This document shows, one piece after another, positions 1 through 8,671 of a DNA stretch of 64,000 bases. Below the pieces are notes generated by a model. That model made no database searches. It was not told where the DNA came from and saw only the letters and a program-made list of their open reading frames with translations. Origin of the DNA: ATX-6F1 sp943369485 (GTDB lineage: Bacteria; Cyanobacteriota; Cyanobacteriia; PCC-6307; Cyanobiaceae). The stretch spans positions 186,001 to 250,000 of the forward strand of contig CALRNH020000001.1 in assembly GCA_943369485.1 (NCBI GenBank). Reading direction: 5' to 3'. Both the position numbers and the translations under genes were made by a program. Numbering within the stretch: position 1 is the first letter of the stretch; the number at the start of each line of letters is the position of its first letter.

Positions 1-48
1 CGAGCCCACCAACCATCAGCCAGCGGCCCCGCGAACCGGGCACGCCGC

Positions 49-774
49 TCAGAGGGGCGCCGGATCGTCGAACAAGAGGTCTTCGATGTAGCGGTTCGCC
101 CACTGGGGGTTGAACGCCTTCTCGAGCACCCGCCGGGTCTTGTCGTTGCGTTTCTGTTGCTGGCAATAGTCCAGTTGAGCGCTATGTCTTGAAACGGTAC
201 TTGGATCATCCAGAGACTGAGGCTCAGCCCTGCGGACCGCGGTTCCGAGCAGCTCCAGGAGCAGCATGACGTCGTCGATGAACCACTGCTCCTCCGCGGC
301 GTTGCTCGGCCGCACGAAGCGCACGTAGGGGGAGAAGATCGTTCCCCAGGCGGGCAGCTCCCTGGGCTGGCTGTAGGCGTGGATGGGCATGGCCGACAGG
401 GCGGTCTCGATGGCGCTGGGGAGGGAGCCGTTCAGGGGTGAGAGGTCCGCGATGGCGGCGGAAACGCCAGCTGGACCGGCGACGATGTCGGCACCGAACA
501 CCGGCAGATCGAAGCGGGGATCGGGGAAGAACACACAGTGGAGGATCTGCAGACCGCCGCCAAGCCGGGCGGTTTCCAGGTGCAGCTTGCGCAAGCCCCG
601 GCATTGGCGCAGCTCATTGCGGATGAACAGGCTCTCGCCATCGAGGCTTCCGCTGATCGCCTCCAGGGCCGGATCAATCTCCAGGGGGGCCAGATCAGGC
701 AACTGCTGCCAGTAGGTGCGTATCCGCTCGGCCAGGGCATCGACGAGCGGATGAAGGGCGGTATTCGGCGTCAC
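49..774 (-). CDS. pcyA: Phycocyanobilin:ferredoxin oxidoreductase
   Basis: This enzyme reduces biliverdin IXalpha to phycocyanobilin in a four-electron, ferredoxin-dependent reaction, making the chromophore for phycobiliproteins and phytochromes. The 241-residue product has the family's usual length. His65, His79 and Asp96 have exactly the spacing of His74, His88 and Asp105 of the Synechocystis enzyme, in the contexts LRKLHLE, LQILHC and FGADIV. The start is a GTG at 772-774. The gene is divergent from the M16 peptidase pair, with about 80 bp between them. The apcF gene further along fits a phycobilisome-bearing host. The family call is secure; only the start codon is open. Confidence 0.95.
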   Translation of the reverse strand: MTPNTALHPLVDALAERIRTYWQQLPDLAPLEIDPALEAISGSLDGESLFIRNELRQCRGLRKLHLETARLGGGLQILHCVFFPDPRFDLPVFGADIVAGPAGVSAAIADLSPLNGSLPSAIETALSAMPIHAYSQPRELPAWGTIFSPYVRFVRPSNAAEEQWFIDDVMLLLELLGTAVRRAEPQSLDDPSTVSRHSAQLDYCQQQKRNDKTRRVLEKAFNPQWANRYIEDLLFDDPAPL

Positions 775-853
775 CGTGGAGGGAAGCCCAGCAGAATGGT
801 GATCCTGCCATGCTCCTTCGGCCCCCTTGCCCCTGCCTTCCCCCCCTGCGCCG

Positions 854-2101
854 ATGGTTCCCGTCGATGCGCCTCAACCGTCGGTCAGTCGCCTGGACAA
901 CGGCGTGCAGGTGGTGGAACTGGAGCTGCCCGACGCTCCCGTGGTCTGCCTTGATTTCTGGTCGAAGGCGGGCAGCCGGCTGGAGCGGCCCGGGGAATCA
1001 GGGCTGGCCCACTTCCTCGAGCACATGGTGTTCAAGGGCAGCCGCAGCCTCGGCCCAGGGGACTTCGACCAGCAGGTGGAATCACTGGGGGGGAGCAGCA
1101 ACGCTGCCACCGGTTTCGATGATGTGCACTACCACGTACTGATCCCGCCCGAGGGAGCCGCCGAAGCCCTGGATCTGCTGCTCGAACTGGTGCTCGAACC
1201 GCGGCTCAATGGCGAGGATTTCGCGATGGAGCGCCAGGTGGTGCTCGAAGAGCTCAACCAGAGCGAGGATCAGCCTGAGGAGGTGGTGTTCCAGACCCTT
1301 CTCAGCCAGGCCTGCCAGGGCCATGCCTATGGGCGCGCGATCCTGGGCGAACGCGCCGCCCTGGAGGGCCACCGGCCCGAGGCGATGGCCGCCTTCCACA
1401 GCCGCACTTATCAGGCTGGTCAATGCTGCCTGGCCCTGGCCGGCCCACTCAAGGGCCTGGGCCTGGGGGAGCGCCTGGCGGCCAGCTCCCTGGCGAGGCT
1501 GGGCCGTGCTGAAGACGAGCCGTTTCACGACGATCTGAATCTGGTGGTCGGCAGGTGCCGCCTGGAGGTGCCCCGCCTGGAGGCGGCCCGCCTGTTGATG
1601 GCCTGGCAGCTGCCACCCGCCCGGGATCACGGGGCGGTGGTCGGCGCTGATCTGCTCACCACCTTGCTTGCTGAAGGCCGCCGCAGCCGGTTGGTGGCCC
1701 GATTGCGGGAGGAGCTGCGGCTGGTGGAGAGCATCGATCTCGACCTCAACGTGCTGGAGGCGGGAAGCCTCGCCCTGTTGGAGGCGGTCTGCGAGAGCGA
1801 GCAGGTGGAGGCCGTGGAGCTGGAAATCGGCAAGATCTGGCGGGAGTTGATGGAGGAGCCCCCCGCGCCCGCGGAATTCCTGCGGGCCCAGCGCCTGGTC
1901 GCCAACGGCTACCGCTTTTCACTGGAATCGAGCGGCTCGGTGGCGGGGCTGATCGGCAGCCACGCGCTCTGGGGACGCCCCCTGGAACTGGACCATCCCC
2001 TGGAGAACATCGAGCGTTGGACCCTGGAGCTTCTGCACAGCGAGTTGGTGCCCCTGTTGAATCCCGATCTGGCCTGCACTCTGGTGGCCCTGCCCGCATG
2101 A
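854..2101 (+). CDS. M16 family zinc peptidase, catalytic subunit
   Basis: This is a soluble zinc metallopeptidase of the pitrilysin/processing-peptidase family (M16B, PqqL-like). The inverted zinc motif HFLEH lies near residues 53-57 when the ATG at 854 is used, and a downstream acidic stretch (VVLEELNQSED) supplies the third ligand region. At 415 residues it is the usual M16B size. A TTG at 827 in the same frame would add nine proline-rich residues, so I prefer the ATG. The stop codon overlaps the next M16 gene (ATGA), which indicates translational coupling. The pair probably forms a heterodimer with one active and one non-catalytic partner. The substrate is unknown. Confidence 0.9.
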   Translation: MVPVDAPQPSVSRLDNGVQVVELELPDAPVVCLDFWSKAGSRLERPGESGLAHFLEHMVFKGSRSLGPGDFDQQVESLGGSSNAATGFDDVHYHVLIPPEGAAEALDLLLELVLEPRLNGEDFAMERQVVLEELNQSEDQPEEVVFQTLLSQACQGHAYGRAILGERAALEGHRPEAMAAFHSRTYQAGQCCLALAGPLKGLGLGERLAASSLARLGRAEDEPFHDDLNLVVGRCRLEVPRLEAARLLMAWQLPPARDHGAVVGADLLTTLLAEGRRSRLVARLREELRLVESIDLDLNVLEAGSLALLEAVCESEQVEAVELEIGKIWRELMEEPPAPAEFLRAQRLVANGYRFSLESSGSVAGLIGSHALWGRPLELDHPLENIERWTLELLHSELVPLLNPDLACTLVALPA

Positions 2102-3390
2102 GCGTCGAACGTTTCGAGCTGCCCGGGGGGTGCCCGGTCTGGGTGCAACGCCGCCCAGGACCCGCGATCGTCTCGGCGAAGCTGCTGATCCGCGGCGGCA
2201 GCAGCGGTGATCCTGCCGGCGGCCGGGGGCTCACCCAGCTGCTGGCCGGGTTGTTGACCCGTGGCTGCGGGCCCCTGAGTGGCGAAGACCTGGCTGAACT
2301 GGTGGAAAGCCGCGGCGCCGGCCTGCGCTGTGAAGCCAACGAAGATGGGGTGCTGATCAGCCTCAAGTGCGCCAGCGCCGACAGCGCCGCCCTGCTGCCC
2401 CTGCTGCTGACCCTGGTGCAACAACCCTGGTTGCGGCCCGACCAGGTGGAGCTGGAACGGGGGCTGAACCTGCAGGCCCTGCAGCGGCAGCGGGAGGACC
2501 CCTTTCAGCTCGCCCATGATCAGCTGCGCCTGCAGCTGTATGGCACAGGCCCCTACGGCCATGACCCCCTCGGCGTGGAGGGCGAACTGGACCAGCTGGG
2601 GGTGGAGCAGCTCAAGCAGCGGGTCCCGGATCTGGGTCTTGAGGGTGCTGTGCTGGTGATCTGCGGTCAGCCGAGTGAACCGCTGAAACTCCTGCTCGAG
2701 CCCCTGGAGAACGGAGAACCCTGGAGCACCTTCGCCCCGAAGCGGGCCGATGGCCCCGGGGGCGAGGCGGGAGAGCGGCTGGCCCTGCTGGCCGATGACA
2801 CCGAGCAGCTTGTGTTGATGCTCGGGACCACCACGGTGCCCCTGGGGTCCGCCGATGCCTTGGCCTTACGGCTGCTCTACTGCCATCTGGGGGTTGGGAT
2901 GTCCAGTCGCTTGTTCGTCGCCCTGCGGGAGCGGCACGGCCTGGCCTACGACGTGGGGGTCCATTCCCCCGCCCGCCGCGGGGCCGCACCCTTCGTGTTC
3001 CACCTCTCCAGCTCCGCCGAGCGGGCGGCAGAGGCCACCACCCGGCTGCTGGATGAATGGCAGCGCCTGCTGGAGGTGCCCCTGAGCAGGGAGGAGTTAA
3101 CCCTTGCCCAGGCCAAGTTCCGCGGCCAGGAGGCCCTGGGCCGCCAGACCTGCAGCCAGATCGCCGATCGCCATGCCCTGTTGCTGTCCCACGGCCTCGA
3201 CTGGGACTACGCCGACGGGGCGCTGGCCCTGAGCCGGGAACTCACCCCCGCCGATCTTCTCGGTGCCGCCCAACGCTGGCTCCAGAGACCCGCCCTCAGC
3301 CTCTGTGGGCCCGCCACTGCCCTGGAGGCCGCCGCTGGGAGCTGGCGACGGCACCCGCTCAGTTCGACTCTGGCGTCGAGGCCAACCTGA
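2098..3390 (+). CDS. M16 family peptidase-like subunit, probably non-catalytic
   Basis: This 430-residue M16-fold protein is coupled to the catalytic subunit through an ATGA overlap at 2098-2101. Where the HxxEH motif should lie (about residues 44-56) the sequence reads GLTQLLAGLLTRG, so the zinc ligands are missing. The C-terminal half keeps the typical R/Y region of M16 partner subunits (RLFVALRERHGLAYDVG). In two-subunit M16 proteases one subunit binds substrate and the other carries the metal, and I infer that arrangement here. Its last 32 bases overlap the 3' end of sipA on the other strand. Confidence 0.88.
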   Translation: MSVERFELPGGCPVWVQRRPGPAIVSAKLLIRGGSSGDPAGGRGLTQLLAGLLTRGCGPLSGEDLAELVESRGAGLRCEANEDGVLISLKCASADSAALLPLLLTLVQQPWLRPDQVELERGLNLQALQRQREDPFQLAHDQLRLQLYGTGPYGHDPLGVEGELDQLGVEQLKQRVPDLGLEGAVLVICGQPSEPLKLLLEPLENGEPWSTFAPKRADGPGGEAGERLALLADDTEQLVLMLGTTTVPLGSADALALRLLYCHLGVGMSSRLFVALRERHGLAYDVGVHSPARRGAAPFVFHLSSSAERAAEATTRLLDEWQRLLEVPLSREELTLAQAKFRGQEALGRQTCSQIADRHALLLSHGLDWDYADGALALSRELTPADLLGAAQRWLQRPALSLCGPATALEAAAGSWRRHPLSSTLASRPT

Positions 3391-3619
3391 GCGCCACCAG
3401 TTGAGACGTATCCAGCAGGAACGAGCCCCTACGGAACCGCACCGCCAGCACACCCTTGACGCGAACGCCCACCACCTCGCCCACCTCCTCTGAATCGATC
3501 AGATCGGCCGGCCGCAGCATCGGCATCGGATCGGCACTTTTCAGGTAAGCCGGAGCGCACACCAGCTGCACCCGATCGCCAACGGTGAAGGTCACCCTCT
3601 CGCCAGGGGAATCTGCCAT
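3359..3619 (-). CDS. sipA: Regulatory protein SipA (DUF3148)
   Basis: This 86-residue protein matches the cyanobacterial SipA/DUF3148 family. It has a VGDRVQLVCAPAYLKSADPMPMLRP segment followed by an SH3-like stretch VRVKGVLAVRFRRGSFLL. In studied cyanobacteria SipA binds the histidine kinase NblS, which controls high-light and nutrient-stress responses. The start is an ATG at 3617-3619. The gene is convergent with the M16 subunit, with a 32-bp 3' overlap, and divergent from bioY. The family call rests on the PMPMLRP and RFxRGxFLL motifs. The role is by homology. Confidence 0.85.
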   Translation of the reverse strand: MADSPGERVTFTVGDRVQLVCAPAYLKSADPMPMLRPADLIDSEEVGEVVGVRVKGVLAVRFRRGSFLLDTSQLVALRLASTPESN

Positions 3620-3670
3620 GGGGGACCGCTCAGACGATCTATTCAGCCGAACCTACTTACTGCAGGATGG

Positions 3671-4270
3671 GTGCTGCCATCAGGGGATCGTTTGCGGGCC
3701 CTAGCCACCTGGAGCGGAGCCGTTGCCGGCCTGCTGTTGATTGTGATCGGCGGCCTGATCCAGGCGGCCGTGCCCTTACCGGGCAACGCTGGCGGCGTCG
3801 CTTTGATCCCCTTGCCGATCACCCTGCAGGTGCCGGCCTTGCTGTTGACGGCCCTGGTGTGTGGCCCCCGCGGAGCCATGCTGGCGGCGGTGGCCTACCT
3901 CTCCCTGGGGCTGTTCGAATTGCCGGTGTTCCATGGCGGGGGCGGGACTGCCTACCTGCTCGACCCTGGCTTCGGGTATCTGGCGGGCTTTCTGCCGGCG
4001 GCCTGGGTGACCGGCCGCCTGGCCCGTCAAGACGGAATGGATGATCCCCTGGCCCTGGCGGGGGCCGCCGCCATCGGCCTGGCGGTGTTGCAACTCTGCG
4101 GAACCGTGAACCTGCTGCTCGGCAGCCTGGCTGGCCGTTGGGGCGTGGGACTGCCCCAGTTGCTGCTCAGCTACAGCCTGGGCCCTCTGCTCCCCCAGCT
4201 GCTCCTCTGCTGCGCCATCGCCGTGCTGGCCCTGCCCCTGAGACGGCTGCTGATGATCGAACGCCGATGA
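3671..4270 (+). CDS. bioY: Biotin transporter BioY (ECF S-component)
   Basis: This 199-residue integral membrane protein has six hydrophobic segments. It carries the BioY signatures PLPITLQVPALLLTAL near the N terminus and LDPGFGYLAGFLPAAW in the middle. BioY is the substrate-binding subunit of the biotin energy-coupling-factor transporter. No BioM or BioN subunit is nearby, so it may act alone or with a shared ECF module. The start is GTG at 3671. Its stop overlaps lspA (ATGA), so the two are likely cotranscribed. Confidence 0.92.
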   Translation: MLPSGDRLRALATWSGAVAGLLLIVIGGLIQAAVPLPGNAGGVALIPLPITLQVPALLLTALVCGPRGAMLAAVAYLSLGLFELPVFHGGGGTAYLLDPGFGYLAGFLPAAWVTGRLARQDGMDDPLALAGAAAIGLAVLQLCGTVNLLLGSLAGRWGVGLPQLLLSYSLGPLLPQLLLCCAIAVLALPLRRLLMIERR

Positions 4271-4743
4271 GTGGCCTTCCACGCCATCAGGTGAGGGTGC
4301 TGGTGTTGGCCGCAGGGGTGGTGGGCCTTGATCAGCTCACCAAAGCCCTCGCCCTCCAACACCTGAACCCCGGCGAGGCCCTGCCGCTGCTGCCAGGCCT
4401 GCTGCAGCGCCGGCTGGTGTTCAACACCGGTGCCGCCTTCAGCCTGTTCACCACCGCCACGCCGCTGCTGGGGGTCGTGAGCCTGCTGGTGGCCCTGGGG
4501 TTGGTGTTCTGGCTGCTGCGCAGCGGCCCCCTACGGTTCTGGCAGGGATGGGGGGTGGCCTTGCTGCTGGGGGGAGCGATCGGCAACGGCCTCGACCGCT
4601 GGCGCCTCGGCACAGTGATCGATTTCATTGAACTGGTGCCGATCAACTTCCCCATCTTCAATGTGGCTGATGTGGCGATCAACCTCGCTGTGTTGTTCCT
4701 GCTGCTGGATCTGCTGAGACCCCATGGCACCCACCAGGGTTGA
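4267..4743 (+). CDS. lspA: Lipoprotein signal peptidase II
   Basis: LspA cleaves the signal peptide from diacylglyceryl-modified prolipoproteins in the cytoplasmic membrane. The 158-residue protein has four membrane segments, the conserved LDQLTK motif near residue 21, and both catalytic aspartates: Asp110 in GNGLDR and Asp135 in FNVADV. The ATG at 4267 overlaps the bioY stop and gives the normal family length; an in-frame upstream extension would intrude into bioY. It overlaps the next gene by 20 bp. Confidence 0.95.
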   Translation: MSGLPRHQVRVLVLAAGVVGLDQLTKALALQHLNPGEALPLLPGLLQRRLVFNTGAAFSLFTTATPLLGVVSLLVALGLVFWLLRSGPLRFWQGWGVALLLGGAIGNGLDRWRLGTVIDFIELVPINFPIFNVADVAINLAVLFLLLDLLRPHGTHQG

Positions 4744-6934
4744 ATCTGTGCGTGGCCGGATGGGTCAACGTTTAGCCGCCGCCAACCGTCCGGGCACAGC
4801 TCTGCTGGAACTGTTTCTGCCGGGCCAGGGCAGCCGCCGCCTACCGCTCCACGGCGGTCTCTACCGCATCGGCCGCGACCCCGACCTGGAGGTGGTCATC
4901 GACCACCCAGCCGTGAGCAAGCAGCACGCTTTCCTGGAACAGCAGGGTCGCCATTGGCTGTTGCTCGACAACGGTTCCACCAACGGGCTTTGGTGGCAGG
5001 GGCGGCGCATCCGGCAACTGCTTCTCAGCGACGGTGATGTGGTGCGTTTTGGCCCCAGCCAGGAGCCCGGTTTGCCGGAGATCGCCTTTCGCCGGCGGCC
5101 CACCCCGCGTCTGCCGCAGCTGGCCCGGCTTCTGAGCCTGGGGATTGGCGGCCTGGCGACGGTGGGCCTGGCCCTGCTCGGGCTCTCCGTTTTGCAGATG
5201 CCTGTGCGCGGCAGCCTGGCCACGGTGCGGGGACCTCTTGCCCTTTACGACCGCAGCAACAAGCCCCTCACCTCCGCCGACTCCAGCCAACACCGGGAAC
5301 AATCCTCCCTAGCGGGTTACCCTTCCGTGCTCGTGAACGCGCTGCTGGCCAGTGAGGACAGCCGTTTCTGGTGGCATCCCGGGGTCGACCCGATCGGCAC
5401 CGCCCGCGCCCTTGTGGCCAACCTGCTCGGGGGACGGGTGCTGGAGGGAGGCAGCACCCTCACCCAGCAGCTGGCCCGCAGCCTCTACCCCGATCAGGTG
5501 GGGCAGGGGGAAACCCTTGTGCGCAAGTGGAGGGAACTTCTGGTGGCCCTACAGCTGGAGGCCCGATTCAGCAAGCACGACCTGCTGCTCAGCTATCTCA
5601 ACCGTGTCTACCTGGGAGTCGGTTGGGGTTTTGAAGACGCTGCCCGGTCCTATTTCGGCCGGCCGGCCTCCCAGTTGCAGCTCGAGGAGGCGGCCCTGCT
5701 GGTCGGTTTGCTGCCCTCCCCCAATGGCAACGATCCCTGCAGCAACCCCCAGGCGGCCCTGGCGGCCCGCAACGGGGTCCTCAACAAGATGGCCGACACT
5801 GGCAAGATCAGCGCCGACCAGGCCCGGCGCAGCAGGCGGCAGCCGATCCAGCTGGGTCCCCAGGCCTGCCGGGGGGGTAGCGGTCTCCGTCCCGCCCCCT
5901 TTTACACCGATCAGGTGCAACAGGATCTGCAGAACCTGCTCGGGGCCGATGTGGCTGCCGAGGGAAACTTTCTGGTCGAAACTCACCTTGATCCCGTCCT
6001 CCAGAGCGTGGTGGAACGCCAGCTGCGCCAGGAACTCCAGGCCAGCGCCCCCCTGAGGGTCAGCCAGGGCGCTGTGGTGGTGCTGGATTCCCGCAATGGC
6101 GGCGTGCTCGCGATCGCCGGCGGCCGGGATTACCGCTACAGCCAGTTCAACCGCGCCAGCATGGCCCTCAGGCAGCCGGGCAGCACCTTCAAGCTGATGA
6201 CCTATCTGGCAGCCCTGGAGCGGGGCCAAAGGCCCACTGACGCCATCAGCTGCGCACCCCTTGAGTGGGGCGGCCAGACCTTTGCCAGTCACTGCGGAGG
6301 CCGGGTAAGCCTCACCCAGGCCTTCGCGATGAGCAGCAACACCGCCGCCCTGCGCCTGGCCCGCCGCGTCGGGCTGGACGCCGTCGTGCGAAAGGCCCAG
6401 GACCTGGGCATCACCAGCCCACTCACGCCGGTGCCCGGTCTGGCCCTTGGACAGAGTGAGGTGCGGTTGATCGAACTCACAGCCGCCTACGCGGCGGTGG
6501 CCAATGGGGGCATCTGGCACGCCCCCACCACGATCCGTCGTCTCACGGATGCCGAAACCTGCGGTGGCCTCGAGAGCGCCCGCTGCCGCGCCGCCCGTCG
6601 GACCGGCAAGCGAGCGATCAATCCCGGCCGCCGTGTGATCAAAGCGGAGACGGCGCTACAGATGCAGGGGTTGCTGCGGGCGGTGGTGCGTGGCGGCACC
6701 GGCACCGCCGCATACCTGGGCGGCCAGGAGGGTGGCAAGACCGGCACCACCAACGATGCCCGCGACCTGCTGTTCGTGGGCTATGAGCCCCGCCGGCACT
6801 GGGTGATCGGCATCTGGCTCGGCAACGATGACAACGCCCCCACAGCCAGCAGCAGTGCCCTGGCGGCGGGCCTGTGGAGCAGCATCGTTCGCAGCGCCGG
6901 TAGCGGCAGCCTCGCCCCCACCGCCAGGCTTTGA
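4724..6934 (+). CDS. Class A penicillin-binding protein with N-terminal FHA domain
   Basis: This is a bifunctional peptidoglycan glycosyltransferase/transpeptidase. Domain order in the 736-residue product is: FHA domain (about 25-110, with YRIGRDPD, SKQHAFLE and DNGSTNG phosphothreonine-binding signatures), one membrane segment (about 133-158), GT51 transglycosylase (about 195-370, catalytic Glu211 in SEDSRFWWHPG, plus GGSTLTQQLAR), and a transpeptidase domain with Ser487-x-x-Lys490 (STFK), SSN, and Lys672-Thr-Gly-Thr. The FHA domain should be cytoplasmic and suggests control by a Ser/Thr kinase. An ATG at 4760 is an alternative start. It overlaps lspA and the downstream GTPase (TTGA). Confidence 0.93.
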   Translation: MAPTRVESVRGRMGQRLAAANRPGTALLELFLPGQGSRRLPLHGGLYRIGRDPDLEVVIDHPAVSKQHAFLEQQGRHWLLLDNGSTNGLWWQGRRIRQLLLSDGDVVRFGPSQEPGLPEIAFRRRPTPRLPQLARLLSLGIGGLATVGLALLGLSVLQMPVRGSLATVRGPLALYDRSNKPLTSADSSQHREQSSLAGYPSVLVNALLASEDSRFWWHPGVDPIGTARALVANLLGGRVLEGGSTLTQQLARSLYPDQVGQGETLVRKWRELLVALQLEARFSKHDLLLSYLNRVYLGVGWGFEDAARSYFGRPASQLQLEEAALLVGLLPSPNGNDPCSNPQAALAARNGVLNKMADTGKISADQARRSRRQPIQLGPQACRGGSGLRPAPFYTDQVQQDLQNLLGADVAAEGNFLVETHLDPVLQSVVERQLRQELQASAPLRVSQGAVVVLDSRNGGVLAIAGGRDYRYSQFNRASMALRQPGSTFKLMTYLAALERGQRPTDAISCAPLEWGGQTFASHCGGRVSLTQAFAMSSNTAALRLARRVGLDAVVRKAQDLGITSPLTPVPGLALGQSEVRLIELTAAYAAVANGGIWHAPTTIRRLTDAETCGGLESARCRAARRTGKRAINPGRRVIKAETALQMQGLLRAVVRGGTGTAAYLGGQEGGKTGTTNDARDLLFVGYEPRRHWVIGIWLGNDDNAPTASSSALAAGLWSSIVRSAGSGSLAPTARL

Positions 6935-8565
6935 AGCGCCTACCCCCAGCCAGGCTCTGGTGGCTGCTGGCCCTGGTCCTGGTGGTGCTGGTGGTGGTCG
7001 CCTTCGTGGTGCAGGCGTTCAACAACCTGCTCTGGCAGCTCAGCTATCTGCTGCCCAGTTGGCTGGTGGGGCCGATGTTGCTGCTGCTGGTGGGTGGTGG
7101 CGCCCTGCTGCTGGGACGCTTGGCCTGGCCCTGGATCACTGATCTGGGCGGCGCGTCAAAAGGCAAGACCGACCCCAAAGCGCTGGAGCCGCCTCCCTCC
7201 TCGCGGCAGGAGGCGGCCCGCCGCAACCTGGCGGCGATCGATCAAGTGCTCGATCGGGTGCGTGATGAGGTGCAACGGGAGGCCTTGCGCCAGGAGCGGG
7301 AACGCATCGAAGCCGACCTGCAACGGGGTGATCTGGTGCTGGTGGTGTTCGGCACCGGCTCCACCGGAAAAACGTCGCTGATCCGCGCTTTGCTCGATGA
7401 GGTGGTCGGCCAGGTGGGGGCAGCCATGGGCTCCACCGAGGGTTGCACCACCTACCGGCTGCGGCTGCGGGATCTCGATCGTGGTCTGCGGCTGATCGAC
7501 ACCCCGGGGGTTCTCGAAGCCGGTGGTGAAGGCCGCCTGCGCGAAACAACCGCCCGGCGTCAGGCCGCCCTGGCGGATCTGCTCGTTCTGGTTGTCGACG
7601 GGGACCTGCGGGCGGCTGAGATGGAGGTGTTCACGGCCCTCTCCAGCCTGGGCAAGCGTCTGCTGCTCGTGCTCAACAAGTGTGATCTGCGGGGAGAGGC
7701 CGAGGAGCGCCGCTTGCTGGTGCTGCTTCGCAGCCGCTGCCAAGGACGCATCGCTCCAGAGGATGTGGTGCCCGCCAGCGCGGCGCCCCAGTCGGTGCCG
7801 ATGCCGGGCGGCCGGCCCCACCAGCCGCAACCGGAGCTGGAGGCGCTGGTGCGCCGACTGGCCACCGTGCTTCACCAGGACGGGGAAGAGCTGATCGCCG
7901 ACAACATCCTTCTGCAGAGCCGACGCCTTTCCGACGCCAGCAGGGAGCTCCTGACGCGCCAGCGCCGCAGCGACACCGAAACCATCGTCGACCGCTACAT
8001 GTGGATCGGTGCCGGGGTACTGGTGGTGACACCCCTGCCGGTCGTCGATCTGTTGGGGGCCGCGGCTGTCAATGCCCAGATGGTCGTGGAGATCGGACGC
8101 GTCTATGGCGTGACCCTCTCGCGCCAGACCGCCCAGGATCTGGCCGTCTCCGTGGGCCGAACCCTGGCCAGCCTTGGGGTGATCAAGGGTGGCCTGGGTT
8201 TGATCGCCACCGCCCTCAGCTTCAACCTGCCGGCCCTGATCGCGAGCAAGGCGCTTCAGGCGGTGGGGGCCGCCTGGCTCACGCGCATTGCCGGCCTGAG
8301 CTTCATCACCTACTTCGAGCAGGACCAGGACTGGGGCGACGGTGGCCTGCAGGAGGTGGTGCAGCGGCAATACGACCTGAACCGGCGTGATTCGGTGCTC
8401 AAGCGTTTCCTGGAGGCCGCCTTCAACCGGGTGGTGGAGCCGTTGCAGCGGGGGAAGGATCTGCAGTTGCCGCCCCGGCCGGGGGGACCGCCTCGCCCAG
8501 GGCCATCCCGCCCAGGGCCTCAGGAGGAGGCGGAAGCAGGGGACCGCGGGCATCAAGCACCGTGA
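6931..8565 (+). CDS. Membrane-anchored GTPase with DUF697-type C-terminal domain
   Basis: The 544-residue protein begins with two hydrophobic segments (about 8-30 and 47-70). A GTPase domain follows, with P-loop GTGSTGKTS at 141-149, DTPG from Asp190, and NKCD at 249-252. The C-terminal region (about 345-470) contains hydrophobic helices of the YcjF/DUF697 type (TPLPVVDLLGAAAVNAQMVVEIGRVYG). The family is widespread in cyanobacteria, and its cellular role is not established. The start is TTG at 6931 inside the PBP stop. The proline-rich tail overlaps the antisense gene at 8423-8671 by 143 bp. Confidence 0.85.
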   Translation: MKRLPPARLWWLLALVLVVLVVVAFVVQAFNNLLWQLSYLLPSWLVGPMLLLLVGGGALLLGRLAWPWITDLGGASKGKTDPKALEPPPSSRQEAARRNLAAIDQVLDRVRDEVQREALRQERERIEADLQRGDLVLVVFGTGSTGKTSLIRALLDEVVGQVGAAMGSTEGCTTYRLRLRDLDRGLRLIDTPGVLEAGGEGRLRETTARRQAALADLLVLVVDGDLRAAEMEVFTALSSLGKRLLLVLNKCDLRGEAEERRLLVLLRSRCQGRIAPEDVVPASAAPQSVPMPGGRPHQPQPELEALVRRLATVLHQDGEELIADNILLQSRRLSDASRELLTRQRRSDTETIVDRYMWIGAGVLVVTPLPVVDLLGAAAVNAQMVVEIGRVYGVTLSRQTAQDLAVSVGRTLASLGVIKGGLGLIATALSFNLPALIASKALQAVGAAWLTRIAGLSFITYFEQDQDWGDGGLQEVVQRQYDLNRRDSVLKRFLEAAFNRVVEPLQRGKDLQLPPRPGGPPRPGPSRPGPQEEAEAGDRGHQAP

Positions 8566-8671
8566 TCAGCACCAGGTAGATAACACCGATCAGGATGGAA
8601 AAGGCGCCGGTGATGATCGCCAACCAACGGCCACGCCTGGCGTCGGCATGTTTGGGGTTGTTGCTGCTCAT
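8423..8671 (-). CDS. Small single-pass membrane protein, unknown function
   Basis: This 82-residue protein has a short polar N terminus (MSSNNPKHADARRGR), one clear membrane segment (about 17-39) and a Pro/Ala-rich tail. Its ATG overlaps the stop of the upstream PLP decarboxylase gene as ATGA (8668-8671), which supports real, coupled translation. The tail lies antisense to the last 143 bp of the GTPase gene. I do not recognise a named family. Confidence 0.65.
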   Translation of the reverse strand: MSSNNPKHADARRGRWLAIITGAFSILIGVIYLVLITVLDARGPLLPPPPEALGGMALGEAVPPAGAATADPSPAATAPPPG

